Positions 16,472-25,691 of a stretch of DNA of 64,000 bases are shown here, piece after piece (position 1 is the stretch's first letter; each line of letters begins with the position of its first letter). The stretch lies in the NCBI GenBank assembly GCA_965279295.1, contig CBDIHQ010000015.1, one strand, 5' to 3'. Origin of the DNA: Aquabacter sp965279295 (lineage in GTDB: Bacteria > Pseudomonadota > Alphaproteobacteria > Rhizobiales > Xanthobacteraceae). The position numbers and the translations under genes were made by a program. The notes under the pieces were generated by a model. That model made no database searches. It saw nothing but the letters and a program-made list of their open reading frames with translations, and was not told the origin of the DNA.

Positions 16472-17431
16472 TCAGCGTTCAAAAGCCCTCTCGAGCTGCG
16501 CCTGCTGGCCGAGCGGTACCACGGCCTTGTCGTCGGGCCGGGACCACCTGTTGTAGATCTCAACCATGAAGTCCACGAACACCCTGACCTTAAGGTCAAG
16601 GGTTGCGCGGGCGGGAAAGAGGGCGAAGGTATCCAGCGGCTCGGCGCGATGCCAGTCCGGCAGAACGTCCTCCAGTTCCCCCGCCTGGATGCGCCGGCGC
16701 GCGAGGCATTTCGACAGCATCAGGATGCCCGCACCGGCAAGCGCCTGACGCAGCGCGAGGATCGGGTCATTCGTCACCAGCCGGGGCGTTATCTTGAGAG
16801 AGTGGGTTTCCCCCAGGCCTTCCAGCTCCCAACTCAGCGGTCCCGGCCCGTGGCGCACCGCGATCAATTCATGATGTTCGAGGTCGCGCGGATGGGTTGG
16901 GCGGCCCGCGCCGTCCAGATAGGAGGGGCTCGCCATCAAGGTGAGCATGTGCCCCCCCAGGCGGCGGATATGGTAGCTGGAATCCCGCATGGGACTGGAC
17001 CGCACACCGACATCGAAGCCATGCTCGATCAGGTCGAGCGGGTGGCTGTCCAGGGTGAGGTGTAGCTGCACCTTGGGGTAGCGTCTGCGGAATTCGGCAA
17101 GTTCAGGTTCGAGGATCAGGATGGCGGGCGCATAGGTGATGAGCACCTTCAGTGGCCCTTCCGGCTCTTGTGTCAGGGCGCGGACAGAGGCATCGGCGCG
17201 CTCCAAGGCTGCGATCGCCTCGACGCATTGCTGATAATACGTGTGGCCCGCCTCGCTGGGCCAGACGCGGCGGGTGGTGCGGTGCAGGAGTTGGACGCCG
17301 AGACGATCCTCAAGCGCCTTCACCTTGCGGCTGACGGTCGTCGAGGGAAGTCCGAGTTGCTCGGCCGCCCCGTTGAAGCTGCCGCGTTCCACCACGCGCA
17401 GAAATACTTCCACATCGTCAAAGCGTGCCAT
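16472..17431 (-). CDS. LysR-family transcriptional regulator
   Basis: 319 aa. The N-terminal winged helix (1-60: FNGAAEQLGLPSTTVSRKVKALE, then LLHRTTRRVWPSEAG) and the two-lobed substrate-binding domain (about 90-295) are of the AaeR/PecT-like group of LysR proteins. It is not divergent from an enzyme gene; the small exported protein at 17516-17791 lies upstream on the same strand. Its target therefore cannot be guessed from the window. Confidence 0.92.
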   Translation of the reverse strand: MARFDDVEVFLRVVERGSFNGAAEQLGLPSTTVSRKVKALEDRLGVQLLHRTTRRVWPSEAGHTYYQQCVEAIAALERADASVRALTQEPEGPLKVLITYAPAILILEPELAEFRRRYPKVQLHLTLDSHPLDLIEHGFDVGVRSSPMRDSSYHIRRLGGHMLTLMASPSYLDGAGRPTHPRDLEHHELIAVRHGPGPLSWELEGLGETHSLKITPRLVTNDPILALRQALAGAGILMLSKCLARRRIQAGELEDVLPDWHRAEPLDTFALFPARATLDLKVRVFVDFMVEIYNRWSRPDDKAVVPLGQQAQLERAFER

Positions 17432-17515
17432 GGCTGCTCGGCCCTATGATACGACGGCGCGGCCGCCTCGGTCTTTCGCCCGGGCGGCCGCGTCGGTCTA
17501 GGCTTTCATATGGGC

Positions 17516-17791
17516 TCAGTTGTTGCCGATGCCACGGTCGCCGAGGTGCAGCTCAAGCCGATCCGCATTGCTCACGTTTGAAGCCGGGAAGATCGCGTTC
17601 ACCTGGGCCGCGTGGGACGATGCGGGAGCGGCATAACCGAGGGGGGCGCTTGCACGTTCCTGAGCGGCGGAGATGGCGGAGACGGCGTAGCTGTCCTTGT
17701 TCAGGGCAGTGGTATACTCGTCTGCCATCGCGAACGAGGAGAAGCTCATCGCAGCGGCGATAGCGAGCGGGGCGATTGCAATGTAACGCAT
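17516..17791 (-). CDS. Small secreted protein of unknown function
   Basis: 91 aa. MRYIAIAPLAIAAAMSFSSFAMA-DEY is a clean signal peptide cut after about residue 23. The mature 68 residues are Ala/Ser-rich and end LELHLGDRGIGNN; there is no cysteine. ATG 17791 has AAAGGA eight bases upstream. The style (YTTALNKDSYAVSAISAAQERA, Ala-rich) recalls short DUF4148-like exported proteins, but the match is weak. It is transcribed toward the LysR gene 84 bases away. Confidence 0.7.
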   Translation of the reverse strand: MRYIAIAPLAIAAAMSFSSFAMADEYTTALNKDSYAVSAISAAQERASAPLGYAAPASSHAAQVNAIFPASNVSNADRLELHLGDRGIGNN

Positions 17792-17942
17792 GGTCTTGGT
17801 CCTTTGTGCATCGGGCCGGCGGGACCGGCTCGTTTGATGCACTGCAACCTAAGCTCACGCACCCGTCCGGATAATATACCAAAACCGCATCTCATTATCC
17901 CGTTTTTGCGGGTAGTGGTGCCCAGAACCCGCCAAAATGCCC

Positions 17943-20579
17943 TCAAGCAAGCGATCTAAGTGCGATATCCGCGACGTCATCCGACAGCCCGGGCGCATCG
18001 GCGACTTTCCGCAACGCACGCTCCGCAAGGCCCCCACGAACTGGCTCCAACTGACGCCATGTCCTGAAGGCGGAGAGCATGCGCGACGCGAGCTGCGGAT
18101 TCTTTCCATCCAGGCTCAGCACGACTTCCGCCAGGAAGTCGTAGCCTTTTCCGTCCGTCCGGTGGAATTGCGTCGGGTTGCCGGTGGCGAAGGCGCCTAT
18201 GAGAGCCCGCACGCGATTTGGATTGGACATCGAAAAAACCGGCAGAAGGGTCAGGTTCTGGACGCGTTCGAGCGTCGCGGCTTCGGGGATCTGCGCCTGC
18301 ACGCTCAACCACTTGTCGATGACCAGCGGATCGCTTTCAAACCGGCGGTAGAAGTCCGCGAATGCCTGCGTGCGTTGGGGCGCATCGTGCTGGGCAAGGA
18401 CGGCGAGCGCGGCGAAGCGGTCGGTCATGTTGTCGGCGGTGCTGAACTGCCCGTGAGCACGCTCCAGTGCCTCCCGGGTCGCCGGCAGGGTCAGATAGTC
18501 CAATGACAGGTTGCGGAGCGCGCGCCGCCCGGCGGATGCGGCGTCAGGGGAATATCGGCCCTGGTCGGCAAAGCTTGCATAGGTTTGTGAGAAACCCTCC
18601 GCCAGCGCCGTGGCGAGCGCGCGGCGCAACGCTTTGCGGGTTGCGAAGATGGCGTCCGGGTCGACGTTCGTGCCGATCTCGCGCGCAACTTCGTTTTCCC
18701 CCGGCAGGGCCAGCGCTTGAGCTTTGAAGGCGGGGTCGAGGGCAGGGTCTTCCAACACCCTTCGAGCCGCATCGATCAGCGCATCCACGGGCGGAAGCCC
18801 GTCTCCGGCCGCGCCCCGCTTCATGAGATCCAGCGCCAGCGCCTGGATCGCGTCGAAGCGGTTGAACGGGTCGCTGTCGTGCGCTGCGAGGAACACCAGA
18901 TCCTCGCTGGACAGATTGCTGGAGAGATTGATGGGCGCCGAGAAGCCCCGGTTCAGCGAAGCTACGGGGCGGGCCCCGAGGCCGGTGAAGACGAAGCTCT
19001 GTGTCGTATCCGTCACCTCCACCACGCCATGGTCCACCTTGCTCCCATCTTCCAGGACCAGGGGCATGTCGTGCCCGTTTGGGCCGACCAGGCCGAGCGC
19101 GAGGGGGATCACCAGCGGCCGCTTTTCGCTTTGGCCGGGCGTGGGCGGGGTGGATTGCGTGACATCCAGCCGGAACGTACCGTTCTCAGCGTCATAGCTG
19201 CCGGTCGCCTCGAGCCGGGGCGTGCCGGATTGCGAGTACCACAGGGCAAAATGGGAGAGATCCTGCCCTGTGGCATCGCTGAAGCAGGCGAGGAAATCCT
19301 CGATGGTTGCGGCGTCCCCGTCGTGACGGGTGAAGTAGAGGTCCATGCCGGCCCGGAAGCCCTCGCCCCCGAGCAGGGTTTTCAGCATGCGCACCACCTC
19401 GGCGCCCTTCTCATACACGGTCGCTGTGTAGAAGTTATTGATCTCGCGATATATTTCCGGGCGGACGGGGTGCGCGAGCGGGCCGGAATCCTCGGTGAAC
19501 TGCTGCGCCTTGAGCAGGCGCACGTCAGAAATGCGCTTCACCGGACGGGAGCGTTGGTCGGAGGAGAATTCCTGGTCGCGGAAGACCGTCAGCCCCTCCT
19601 TCAGGCAGAGCTGAAACCAGTCGCGGCAGGTGATGCGGTTGCCGGTCCAGTTGTGGAAGTATTCGTGCGCAATGATGGCTTCGATGTTGGCATAGTCGGC
19701 GTCCGTGGCGGTCTCGGGCGTCGCCAGGACGTATTTGTCGTTGAAGACGTTGAGCCCCTTGTTCTCCATCGCCCCCATATTGAAATCCGACACGGCGACG
19801 ATGTTGAACACGTCGAGATCATATTCGCGGCCGAACGCGGTCTCGTCCCAGCGCATGGAGCGTTTCAGCGCGTCCATGGCGTATCCCGCGCGGTCCTGCT
19901 TGCCGATCTCAACATAGATGCCGAGTTCCACCGGCCGCCCGGACGCGGTGACGAAATGGCCGGGCACCTTGGCGAGTTGCCCGCCCACCAAGGCGAACAG
20001 ATAGCTCGGCTTCGGCCAGGGGTCGTGCCAGACCGCATAATGGCGGCTTGAGCCTTCGACAGGGCCGTTCCGCACCAGATTGCCGTTGCCGAGAAGGATG
20101 GGCGCCTCCCCCCGGTCGGCTTCGATCCGCGTGGTGTAGACTGACAGGACATCAGACCGATCGGGGAAATAGGTGATGCGGCGGAAACCCTCCGGCTCGC
20201 ACTGGGTGCAATAGGTGCCACTGGTCCGGTAGAGCCCCATCAATTGCGTGTTCGCGGTAGGGTCCACCAGCGTCTCCACTTCCAACTGAAAGCTGTCGGA
20301 AGGGGGATGGGGGATGAGCAGGTGGTCGGGGGTCGCCTCATAGGCCCCGCCGGCCATCGGCGTGCCCGCGATGGCCAATCGCAACAGGGTCAGTCCGTCA
20401 CCGTCAAGCTTCACAGGGGCATCAGGCGTGCCGGCCGGATTGCGGCGCAGGGCTAGGCGCGAGACGACGCGGGTTGCGGTCGGATGAAGCGAAATGTCGA
20501 GGTGGACAGTGTCCACCAGCCAATCGGGCGCGCGGTAATCCGCCAGTCGCACGGGCGTAGGCTCGGCATCACGCATCAC
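17943..20579 (-). CDS. pepN: Aminopeptidase N (M1 family)
   Basis: 878 aa, normal length for bacterial PepN. The M1 signatures are present: GAMEN near residue 268 (FNMGAMENKGLNVF) and the zinc motif HEYFHNWTGNR near 303 with the downstream glutamate in KEGLTVFRDQEF. The C-terminal DUF3458 helical region is complete (PALDPAFKAQALALPGENEV to the end). It cleaves N-terminal residues from peptides in the cytoplasm. A short CCCG/CGGG hairpin around 17900 is the only terminator-like signal downstream. The 181-base divergent gap to the acyltransferase should hold both promoters. Confidence 0.96.
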   Translation of the reverse strand: MMRDAEPTPVRLADYRAPDWLVDTVHLDISLHPTATRVVSRLALRRNPAGTPDAPVKLDGDGLTLLRLAIAGTPMAGGAYEATPDHLLIPHPPSDSFQLEVETLVDPTANTQLMGLYRTSGTYCTQCEPEGFRRITYFPDRSDVLSVYTTRIEADRGEAPILLGNGNLVRNGPVEGSSRHYAVWHDPWPKPSYLFALVGGQLAKVPGHFVTASGRPVELGIYVEIGKQDRAGYAMDALKRSMRWDETAFGREYDLDVFNIVAVSDFNMGAMENKGLNVFNDKYVLATPETATDADYANIEAIIAHEYFHNWTGNRITCRDWFQLCLKEGLTVFRDQEFSSDQRSRPVKRISDVRLLKAQQFTEDSGPLAHPVRPEIYREINNFYTATVYEKGAEVVRMLKTLLGGEGFRAGMDLYFTRHDGDAATIEDFLACFSDATGQDLSHFALWYSQSGTPRLEATGSYDAENGTFRLDVTQSTPPTPGQSEKRPLVIPLALGLVGPNGHDMPLVLEDGSKVDHGVVEVTDTTQSFVFTGLGARPVASLNRGFSAPINLSSNLSSEDLVFLAAHDSDPFNRFDAIQALALDLMKRGAAGDGLPPVDALIDAARRVLEDPALDPAFKAQALALPGENEVAREIGTNVDPDAIFATRKALRRALATALAEGFSQTYASFADQGRYSPDAASAGRRALRNLSLDYLTLPATREALERAHGQFSTADNMTDRFAALAVLAQHDAPQRTQAFADFYRRFESDPLVIDKWLSVQAQIPEAATLERVQNLTLLPVFSMSNPNRVRALIGAFATGNPTQFHRTDGKGYDFLAEVVLSLDGKNPQLASRMLSAFRTWRQLEPVRGGLAERALRKVADAPGLSDDVADIALRSLA

Positions 20580-20760
20580 ACAACTCCGGACAAGATTCGG
20601 ACCCGCCAGCCCGATGCCCGCAGATTAAGGGGGCGGCTCGGGCATTGAAAGAGCGGTCGAACGAACTCTCAGATCCATCTGGCGCATTCTCCAAAGCAAG
20701 ATCGCCTGACAAAGGAACCAGAGACGCAACCTCCGCATTCCCCAGTTGGAGGTGCCGCAT

Positions 20761-21939
20761 ATGAAGCGTTTTCAAGCCTTGGATGCCTGGCGGGGAATCT
20801 GTGCGATCCTCGTGGTGCTGTTTCATTTTTGTTTTCTGTTTCAAACGCCGTTCATGGATGATCGGCTGATCGCGAATGCTTATCTCTTTGTCGATTTCTT
20901 CTTTGTTTTGAGCGGGTTTGTGGTGGCCCACGCCTATGGGCCCAGGCTTGTCTCCGGCGCGGCGTGGGCGGCATTCGTGGTGCGACGGTTCGGCCGGCTG
21001 TGGCCCTTGCACGCTGCCATGCTCGGGGCGTTCATCGTCTTCATCGGCCTGATCAACCTGGTGCCACACCCGCAGCGGTTCGATTTGTCCGGCATTCCCG
21101 GCGAGTTTTCGCTGATGGCGATCCCGATCCACCTGTTCCTGCTGAATGCGGTGAACCTTCACGGCATGGCATGGAATGCGCCGAGCTGGAGCATCGGCGC
21201 CGAATTCTACACCTATCTCCTGTTCGGCGCGGTGTGCGTGCTGACCGCCCGCCGCCTTCCCCTTGCTGCGCTCGCCCTGGCTTTGGTGGGTATTTCCGTG
21301 CTTGCGGCGGTGTCTCCCACCTATATGAATTCGACTGCGGACTTCGGGCTTTTTCGCTGTGTCGCGGGGTTCTTCCTCGGGGTCGCCGCACACGATCTCC
21401 ATAGCCGAATGGGCGATATCTCGCTGCCGGCGGCAACGCTGTGGGAGATCGGGGCGGTGGCGCTCGTGGTCGCCTTTGTGACCCATGCGGGATCGGGACC
21501 GGACAATGTCGCCGTGCTGAGTCTAGCCGCCCCGCTGGTGTTCGCCGCAGCGGTTCTGGTGTTTGCCCGTGAGCAGGGGACGGTGTCCCGCCTGCTTCGG
21601 GCGCGCCCGCTCGCGGCGCTGGGGAAGTGGTCCTATTCCATCTACATGACGCACCAATTGGTGCTGGTGGCGACCATCATTGCGGTCTGGAGCATGGGCG
21701 CCGTGGAAAAGCGCCTGAGCGTAGAGGGGCATGAAAAGACCCTCTATGACCTGGGAGGCACGGTGCCGAATCTGATGCTGCTGGCAGCCGTGCTCTGCAC
21801 GGTCCTGGCAATTTCGGCTTTCACATATTCCAGGATCGAGGAGCCGGCGCGCCGCGCCTTTAATCATCTTGCCGCTCGAATGGAGCGCGGCCAGGCTGTG
21901 CGGCGGGTGTTCGCCACCGCGCGGGCGCGGCAGGCGTAG
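20761..21939 (+). CDS. Acyltransferase family 3 membrane protein (OafA/YrhL type)
   Basis: 392 aa. The opening FQALDAWRGICAILVVLFHF carries the conserved R and H of acyltransferase-3 proteins, and WSIGAEFYTYLLFG and LGKWSYSIYMTHQLVL are two more family landmarks. About ten membrane helices are visible. Such proteins O-acetylate surface polysaccharides or lipids. ATG 20761 is chosen because GGAGG (20748-20752) lies eight bases before it. It is followed by a bidirectional terminator and a convergent mdh gene, so it is probably a one-gene transcript. Substrate unknown. Confidence 0.9.
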   Translation: MKRFQALDAWRGICAILVVLFHFCFLFQTPFMDDRLIANAYLFVDFFFVLSGFVVAHAYGPRLVSGAAWAAFVVRRFGRLWPLHAAMLGAFIVFIGLINLVPHPQRFDLSGIPGEFSLMAIPIHLFLLNAVNLHGMAWNAPSWSIGAEFYTYLLFGAVCVLTARRLPLAALALALVGISVLAAVSPTYMNSTADFGLFRCVAGFFLGVAAHDLHSRMGDISLPAATLWEIGAVALVVAFVTHAGSGPDNVAVLSLAAPLVFAAAVLVFAREQGTVSRLLRARPLAALGKWSYSIYMTHQLVLVATIIAVWSMGAVEKRLSVEGHEKTLYDLGGTVPNLMLLAAVLCTVLAISAFTYSRIEEPARRAFNHLAARMERGQAVRRVFATARARQA

Positions 21940-21947
21940 GAAAAGGA

Positions 21948-21975
21948 AGCGTCTGCGGCGGGAGCCGCAGACGCT
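21948..21975. terminator. Bidirectional terminator between acyltransferase gene and mdh
   Basis: A perfect 12-bp stem AGCGTCTGCGGC (21948-21959) with its complement (21964-21975) closes a GGGA tetraloop. On the minus strand it is followed by TTCCTTTTCC, giving a good terminator for mdh; on the plus strand GTCTTGTC follows. Confidence 0.75.
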
Positions 21976-21981
21976 GTCTTG

Positions 21982-22956
21982 TCAGCCGATGATGGCGTCG
22001 ATCTCTTCCTGAAGCTCGGCGACCGTGCGAGCGATCATCGAGCGGGTGTAATCGTCGATCGGCAGGCCGGTGACACGCTCATAGCTGCCGTTGGCGCAGA
22101 TCGTGGGCACGCCGGAATGGAGCCCCTCGGGAATGCCGTAGCTGCCGTCGGAGGGAAGGCCCATGGAGACCCAGCCGCCATTCGTGCCGAGCAGCCAGTC
22201 GTGCATGTGGTCGATGGCCGCATTCGCCGCCGAGGCGGCGGAGGAGGCGCCGCGCGCGTCGATGATCGCCGTGCCGCGCTTCGCGACGGTGGGGATGTAG
22301 GTCTCGCGGTACCAGGTCTCATCATTGACCATGTCCGGCAGGCTCTTGCCGTTGGAGGTGGCAAAGCGCCAGTCGGCGAACATGGTGGGCGAGTGATTGC
22401 CCCATACCACCATCTTCTCGATGCTGGAGACCTCGACGCCGGCCTTGGCCGCGAGCTGCGAGAGCGCCCGGTTATGGTCGAGGCGCAGCATGGCGGTGAT
22501 GTTTTCGCGCGGGAAGTTCGGCGCAAAGCGCGAGAGAATGGCTGCGTTGGTGTTGGCGGGGTTGCCCACCACGAGCACCTTCGCGTCGGGATTGGCGACC
22601 TCGTTCAAGGCCGCGCCCTGCACTTTGAAAATCTCGGCATTGGCGGTCAGGAGGTCGCGGCGCTCCATGCCCTTCGAGCGCGGGCGGGCGCCGACGAAGA
22701 TCGCCGCGTCGACGTCTTTCAGCGCGACCTTCGGGTCGTCGGTGATGACGGTGCCGGCGAGCAGGGGGAAGGCGCAGTCGTCCAACTCCATCACCACGCC
22801 GCCAACCGCATTCTGCGCCTGGGGCAGGTCGAGAAGCTGAAGGACGACGGGCTGATCGTGGCCGAAAACGTCGCCGTTGGCGATGCGGAACAGCAAAGCG
22901 TAGGAAATTTGGCCGGCCGCGCCGGTAATGGCGATGCGCTTGGCGGGACGTGTCAT
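21982..22956 (-). CDS. mdh: Malate dehydrogenase, cytosolic (MDH type 2) class
   Basis: 324 aa. NAD-binding GAAGQISYALLFRIANG, the substrate arginines in PRSKGMERRDLL, NPANTNA and the catalytic histidine in VVWGNHSPTMFADW are all present. These are signatures of the cytosolic-type malate dehydrogenase found in beta- and gammaproteobacteria and eukaryotic cytosol, rather than the lactate-dehydrogenase-like enzyme beside sucCD in most Hyphomicrobiales. It interconverts malate and oxaloacetate. The start ATG 22956 follows GGAGCG. A second, LDH-like mdh elsewhere in the genome is possible. Confidence 0.94.
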   Translation of the reverse strand: MTRPAKRIAITGAAGQISYALLFRIANGDVFGHDQPVVLQLLDLPQAQNAVGGVVMELDDCAFPLLAGTVITDDPKVALKDVDAAIFVGARPRSKGMERRDLLTANAEIFKVQGAALNEVANPDAKVLVVGNPANTNAAILSRFAPNFPRENITAMLRLDHNRALSQLAAKAGVEVSSIEKMVVWGNHSPTMFADWRFATSNGKSLPDMVNDETWYRETYIPTVAKRGTAIIDARGASSAASAANAAIDHMHDWLLGTNGGWVSMGLPSDGSYGIPEGLHSGVPTICANGSYERVTGLPIDDYTRSMIARTVAELQEEIDAIIG

Positions 22957-23036
22957 GGAACGCTCCAGAGGCGGGACCGACGCGAGGCGCGTCGCCCTAA
23001 ACCTATAAGACGCTATGGCGATGCTTGCATCAGGTA

Positions 23037-23054
23037 CCGGCGAAATTTCGCCGG
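23037..23054. terminator. Palindrome after hisG
   Basis: An 18-base perfect palindrome, CCGGCGAAATTTCGCCGG, lies 10 bases past the hisG stop on the minus strand. It can form a 7-bp hairpin with an AATT loop. It has no T-run, so termination is likely but not certain; it could also be an operator for mdh, whose promoter must lie to its left. Confidence 0.45.
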
Positions 23055-23064
23055 CCAGAGCGTC

Positions 23065-24045
23065 TCAGCGTCCCGAAAGCCGCGCCTCAAGAGCCTCGTA
23101 GAGAGGATTGTCGGAGGCGAAGACATATTCGATCGGCGCGACAGTCACCATGCTCGCCCCCTGGCTGCGCAGGAAGGTTGCAAGCGCGTGCAACGTGTCC
23201 GGCGGGCAGTGCAAGGTGAGCATGCCCGAGGAGGTCGGCCCACCAAACGGCGCCACGCAGCGAAATTCGCGCACTGCCCGCTCAACAAGGTCCGCATCCG
23301 CCCGTGTGAAGCGGGTCCGCACCTCGCGCATCGTCCTGGCACGTCGCTCGGCCGCCATCCGGTCGAACATCGCGCGCGCCGCCGAACGGGCCGCAATGGT
23401 CCATGGCGCGGTCAGCGAAGCGACGAGATTGGCCTCGGAGCGCAGGATCACGCCATCGTCCACTACCTTGAGGGCGTTTGCCGCAAGGGTGGAGCCGGTG
23501 GTGGTGATGTCGACGATCAGCTCTGCGCTGCCGGCGGCGGGCGTGCCCTCCGTCGCGCCGGCGCTCTCGACGATGCGATAGTCGACGATGCCGTGGCTGG
23601 CGAAGAAAGCCCGCGTCAGGTTCACATATTTCGTGGCGACGCGGATGCGGCGGCCGGTGCGGCCGTGGAAGTGCCCGGCGACATCGTCGAGATCGTCCAT
23701 GGTCCGCACGTCGATCCACGCCTGCGGCACGGCGACCACCACATTGGCATGCCCGAAGCCCAGCTTTTCCAGCAGGGCAACCCTGCTGTCGGCATGGGGA
23801 ATGTTCTCGCGGACCAGGTCCTCGCCGGTCACGCCCACATGCACCGCGCCGGAGGCGAGGGCGGCGGCGATTTCGGAGGCGGAGAGATAGGCAACCTCGA
23901 CACCTTCGACGCCGCCGAGGGCGCCGCGATAGTCGCGCGCCCCACGGGCCTGAACCAGTGGCATGCCGGCGCGGCCGAAAAAGGCGCTCACGTTTTCCTG
24001 GAGGCGTCCCTTCGAGGGGACGGCGAGGATCAAGGTCTCGCTCAC
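23065..24045 (-). CDS. hisG: ATP phosphoribosyltransferase catalytic subunit
   Basis: 326 aa. The first enzyme of histidine synthesis condenses ATP with PRPP. LAVPSKGRLQENV opens the protein, VGVTGEDLVRE follows, and the PRPP loop is around ELIVDITTTGSTLAANALK. It is much longer than the roughly 210-residue short form that also needs HisZ, yet hisZ is directly upstream; alphaproteobacterial HisG proteins of about 325 residues are known with HisZ. Start GTG 24045 overlaps the hisZ stop (GTGA), coupling translation of the two subunits. Confidence 0.95.
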   Translation of the reverse strand: MSETLILAVPSKGRLQENVSAFFGRAGMPLVQARGARDYRGALGGVEGVEVAYLSASEIAAALASGAVHVGVTGEDLVRENIPHADSRVALLEKLGFGHANVVVAVPQAWIDVRTMDDLDDVAGHFHGRTGRRIRVATKYVNLTRAFFASHGIVDYRIVESAGATEGTPAAGSAELIVDITTTGSTLAANALKVVDDGVILRSEANLVASLTAPWTIAARSAARAMFDRMAAERRARTMREVRTRFTRADADLVERAVREFRCVAPFGGPTSSGMLTLHCPPDTLHALATFLRSQGASMVTVAPIEYVFASDNPLYEALEARLSGR

Positions 24046-25193
24046 GATGCACTCTCCACCACAGCGAGCCGTTCCAGCCACGCGGCAAGGCCGACGGCCG
24101 GGATCGGCTGCGGCGCGCCGAGGCGGGCCATCAGAGGGTCATAACGCCCGCCCGCCACCAATGGGCCACTGACCCGGCCTTCAGGGTCGTGAAGTTCAAA
24201 GACCATGCCGCTGTAATAATCCAGGGGCCGCCCGAAGGCGGTGGAGAAGATAACATCGTTCAAGCCGATGCCCTGGGTCGTTAAAAAGCCGGTGCGGCGA
24301 TCGAACAGGTCGAGCGCGGCGCCAAGGTCGATACCGGCATCCCGCGCCAAGGCGCGCAGCCGTGATGAGCAGGTGTCGGGATCGCCCGAAATCGCGAGAT
24401 AGCGCGATAGCAGCAGGCTGGTTTCCGCTGGGAGATTGTTGCCCGCTTCAAGCGCCGTCTGCTCGAGGAAGCGCGCGGCGATCTCCGAGACGCTGCGACC
24501 GCCCACGGTCGAGATGCCGGCGATGGACAGGAGGTCGGCCACCAGTGCCCGCGCGCCTTCGGGGTCGCTGCCCGCGAGCGCGTTCAGCACGCCGGCGTGG
24601 CTAGCCCCGTTGCCGGGCCGGCGGGTGTTCAGACGGTTGAGGTCGGCGTCGAGCCGGCTCTGGCCGAAATCCTTCAGCAGCCGGCGACGCCAGGCCGGCG
24701 CCAGGGGCAGGGCTTCCAGCAGCGCACCGAACAAGCCGACATCGCCGAGCCGGATTTCCGGGTTCGGCAAATTGTAGATGGCGCAGGTCTCAAGGCCGAG
24801 CGCGAGAATATCCGCATCCGCCGCCTCGGTGTCCGCACGCCCGAAGGATTCGACACCCGCCTGCCGGAATTCGCCCAGCCCCTCGCCGCGATAGCGAAAC
24901 ACCGGGCCGAGATAGCTGACGGATGCGGGGAGCGGCATGCGACTGGAGAGCAGTGCGCGGGCCACCGGAATGGTCAATTCCGGGCGCAGGCACAATTCCT
25001 GTCCCTCGGCATCGGTGGTCAGGTAGAGGCGCCGGCGGATCGATTCGCCTGAGACCTCGAGGAATACGTCCGCCGGCTGGAGGATCGGCGGATCGATGCG
25101 GGCGAACCCCGCATTCTCGAACCGCCCCAGGAGGGCATCGTCCAGGGCGCGCGTATCGCGCTGGGGGAGAGGGCTCTGTGCCGCCGGGGGCAT
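24042..25193 (-). CDS. hisZ: ATP phosphoribosyltransferase regulatory subunit
   Basis: 383 aa histidyl-tRNA-synthetase-like protein without the anticodon-binding domain. Class II motifs are visible (LRPELTIPVAR, FRYRGEGLGEFRQAGVESFG), while the C-terminal part (YYSGMVFELHDPEGRVSGPLVAGGRYDPLMARLG) is the HisS-like fold end. It binds HisG as a regulatory subunit and senses histidine. It overlaps hisG by four bases and is first in the two-gene operon. Confidence 0.95.
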   Translation of the reverse strand: MPPAAQSPLPQRDTRALDDALLGRFENAGFARIDPPILQPADVFLEVSGESIRRRLYLTTDAEGQELCLRPELTIPVARALLSSRMPLPASVSYLGPVFRYRGEGLGEFRQAGVESFGRADTEAADADILALGLETCAIYNLPNPEIRLGDVGLFGALLEALPLAPAWRRRLLKDFGQSRLDADLNRLNTRRPGNGASHAGVLNALAGSDPEGARALVADLLSIAGISTVGGRSVSEIAARFLEQTALEAGNNLPAETSLLLSRYLAISGDPDTCSSRLRALARDAGIDLGAALDLFDRRTGFLTTQGIGLNDVIFSTAFGRPLDYYSGMVFELHDPEGRVSGPLVAGGRYDPLMARLGAPQPIPAVGLAAWLERLAVVESAS

Positions 25194-25344
25194 TATTGCG
25201 TCCGCAGGATCTGGGTGGGTGATGGCCTAGGCGCGGCTTCTAGCAAAGCTGGCGTCCCACGACCACCCCGCCGGGTTCGCAATGGCGCCGAGTGCGCTAT
25301 CGTGCGCGGGAATCGGCACTGCCGCACGAACGAAGGAGGCCACC

Positions 25345-25644
25345 ATGGCCGAGCCCGCCAAAACTGAACAACTCAAAGCCAAGGATGCAGCCAAGCCCGT
25401 GCAGGGCCCGGCGGTTGCGACTTTGAGCTTCGAGGCGGCGCTGGCGGAATTGGAGGCCATCGTGCAGCGTCTTGAGCGGGGCGATGTACCGCTGGAGGAG
25501 TCGATCGCGATCTATGAGCGGGGAGAGGCACTCAAGGGCCGTTGCGAGGCGCTGCTGAAGGACGCCGTAGCGCGCGTTGACCTCATCACGCGCGATGCCG
25601 ACGGGCGGCCGACGGGGACGGCGCCGCTCGATCCGACAAGCTGA
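25345..25644 (+). CDS. xseB: Exodeoxyribonuclease VII small subunit
   Basis: 99 aa. The XseB core LSFEAALAELEAIVQRLERGDVPLEESIAIYERGEAL... is complete, preceded by a 25-residue charged tail and followed by a short Pro/Thr tail. ATG 25345 lies behind AAGGAGG (25333-25339); longer frames lack a ribosome site. It is the helical small subunit that binds XseA, whose gene is not in this window. It is divergent from hisZ. Confidence 0.95.
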   Translation: MAEPAKTEQLKAKDAAKPVQGPAVATLSFEAALAELEAIVQRLERGDVPLEESIAIYERGEALKGRCEALLKDAVARVDLITRDADGRPTGTAPLDPTS

Positions 25645-25656
25645 GTAAGGCGTTCA

Positions 25657-25679
25657 GGCGGGATGTGGAGCATCCCGTC
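25657..25679. terminator. Hairpin between convergent xseB and LOG genes
   Basis: A 9-bp stem (25657-25665 with 25671-25679, one G-U pair) with loop TGGAG sits in the 47-base gap between two convergent genes. It probably ends both transcripts, although no T-run is present. Confidence 0.55.
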
Positions 25680-25691
25680 CAGAGGTGCCGT

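Noticed and set aside
21979..24144. Long plus-strand open frame across mdh and hisG
   Set aside because: It crosses two clear minus-strand genes and a hairpin, and its translation has no family features.
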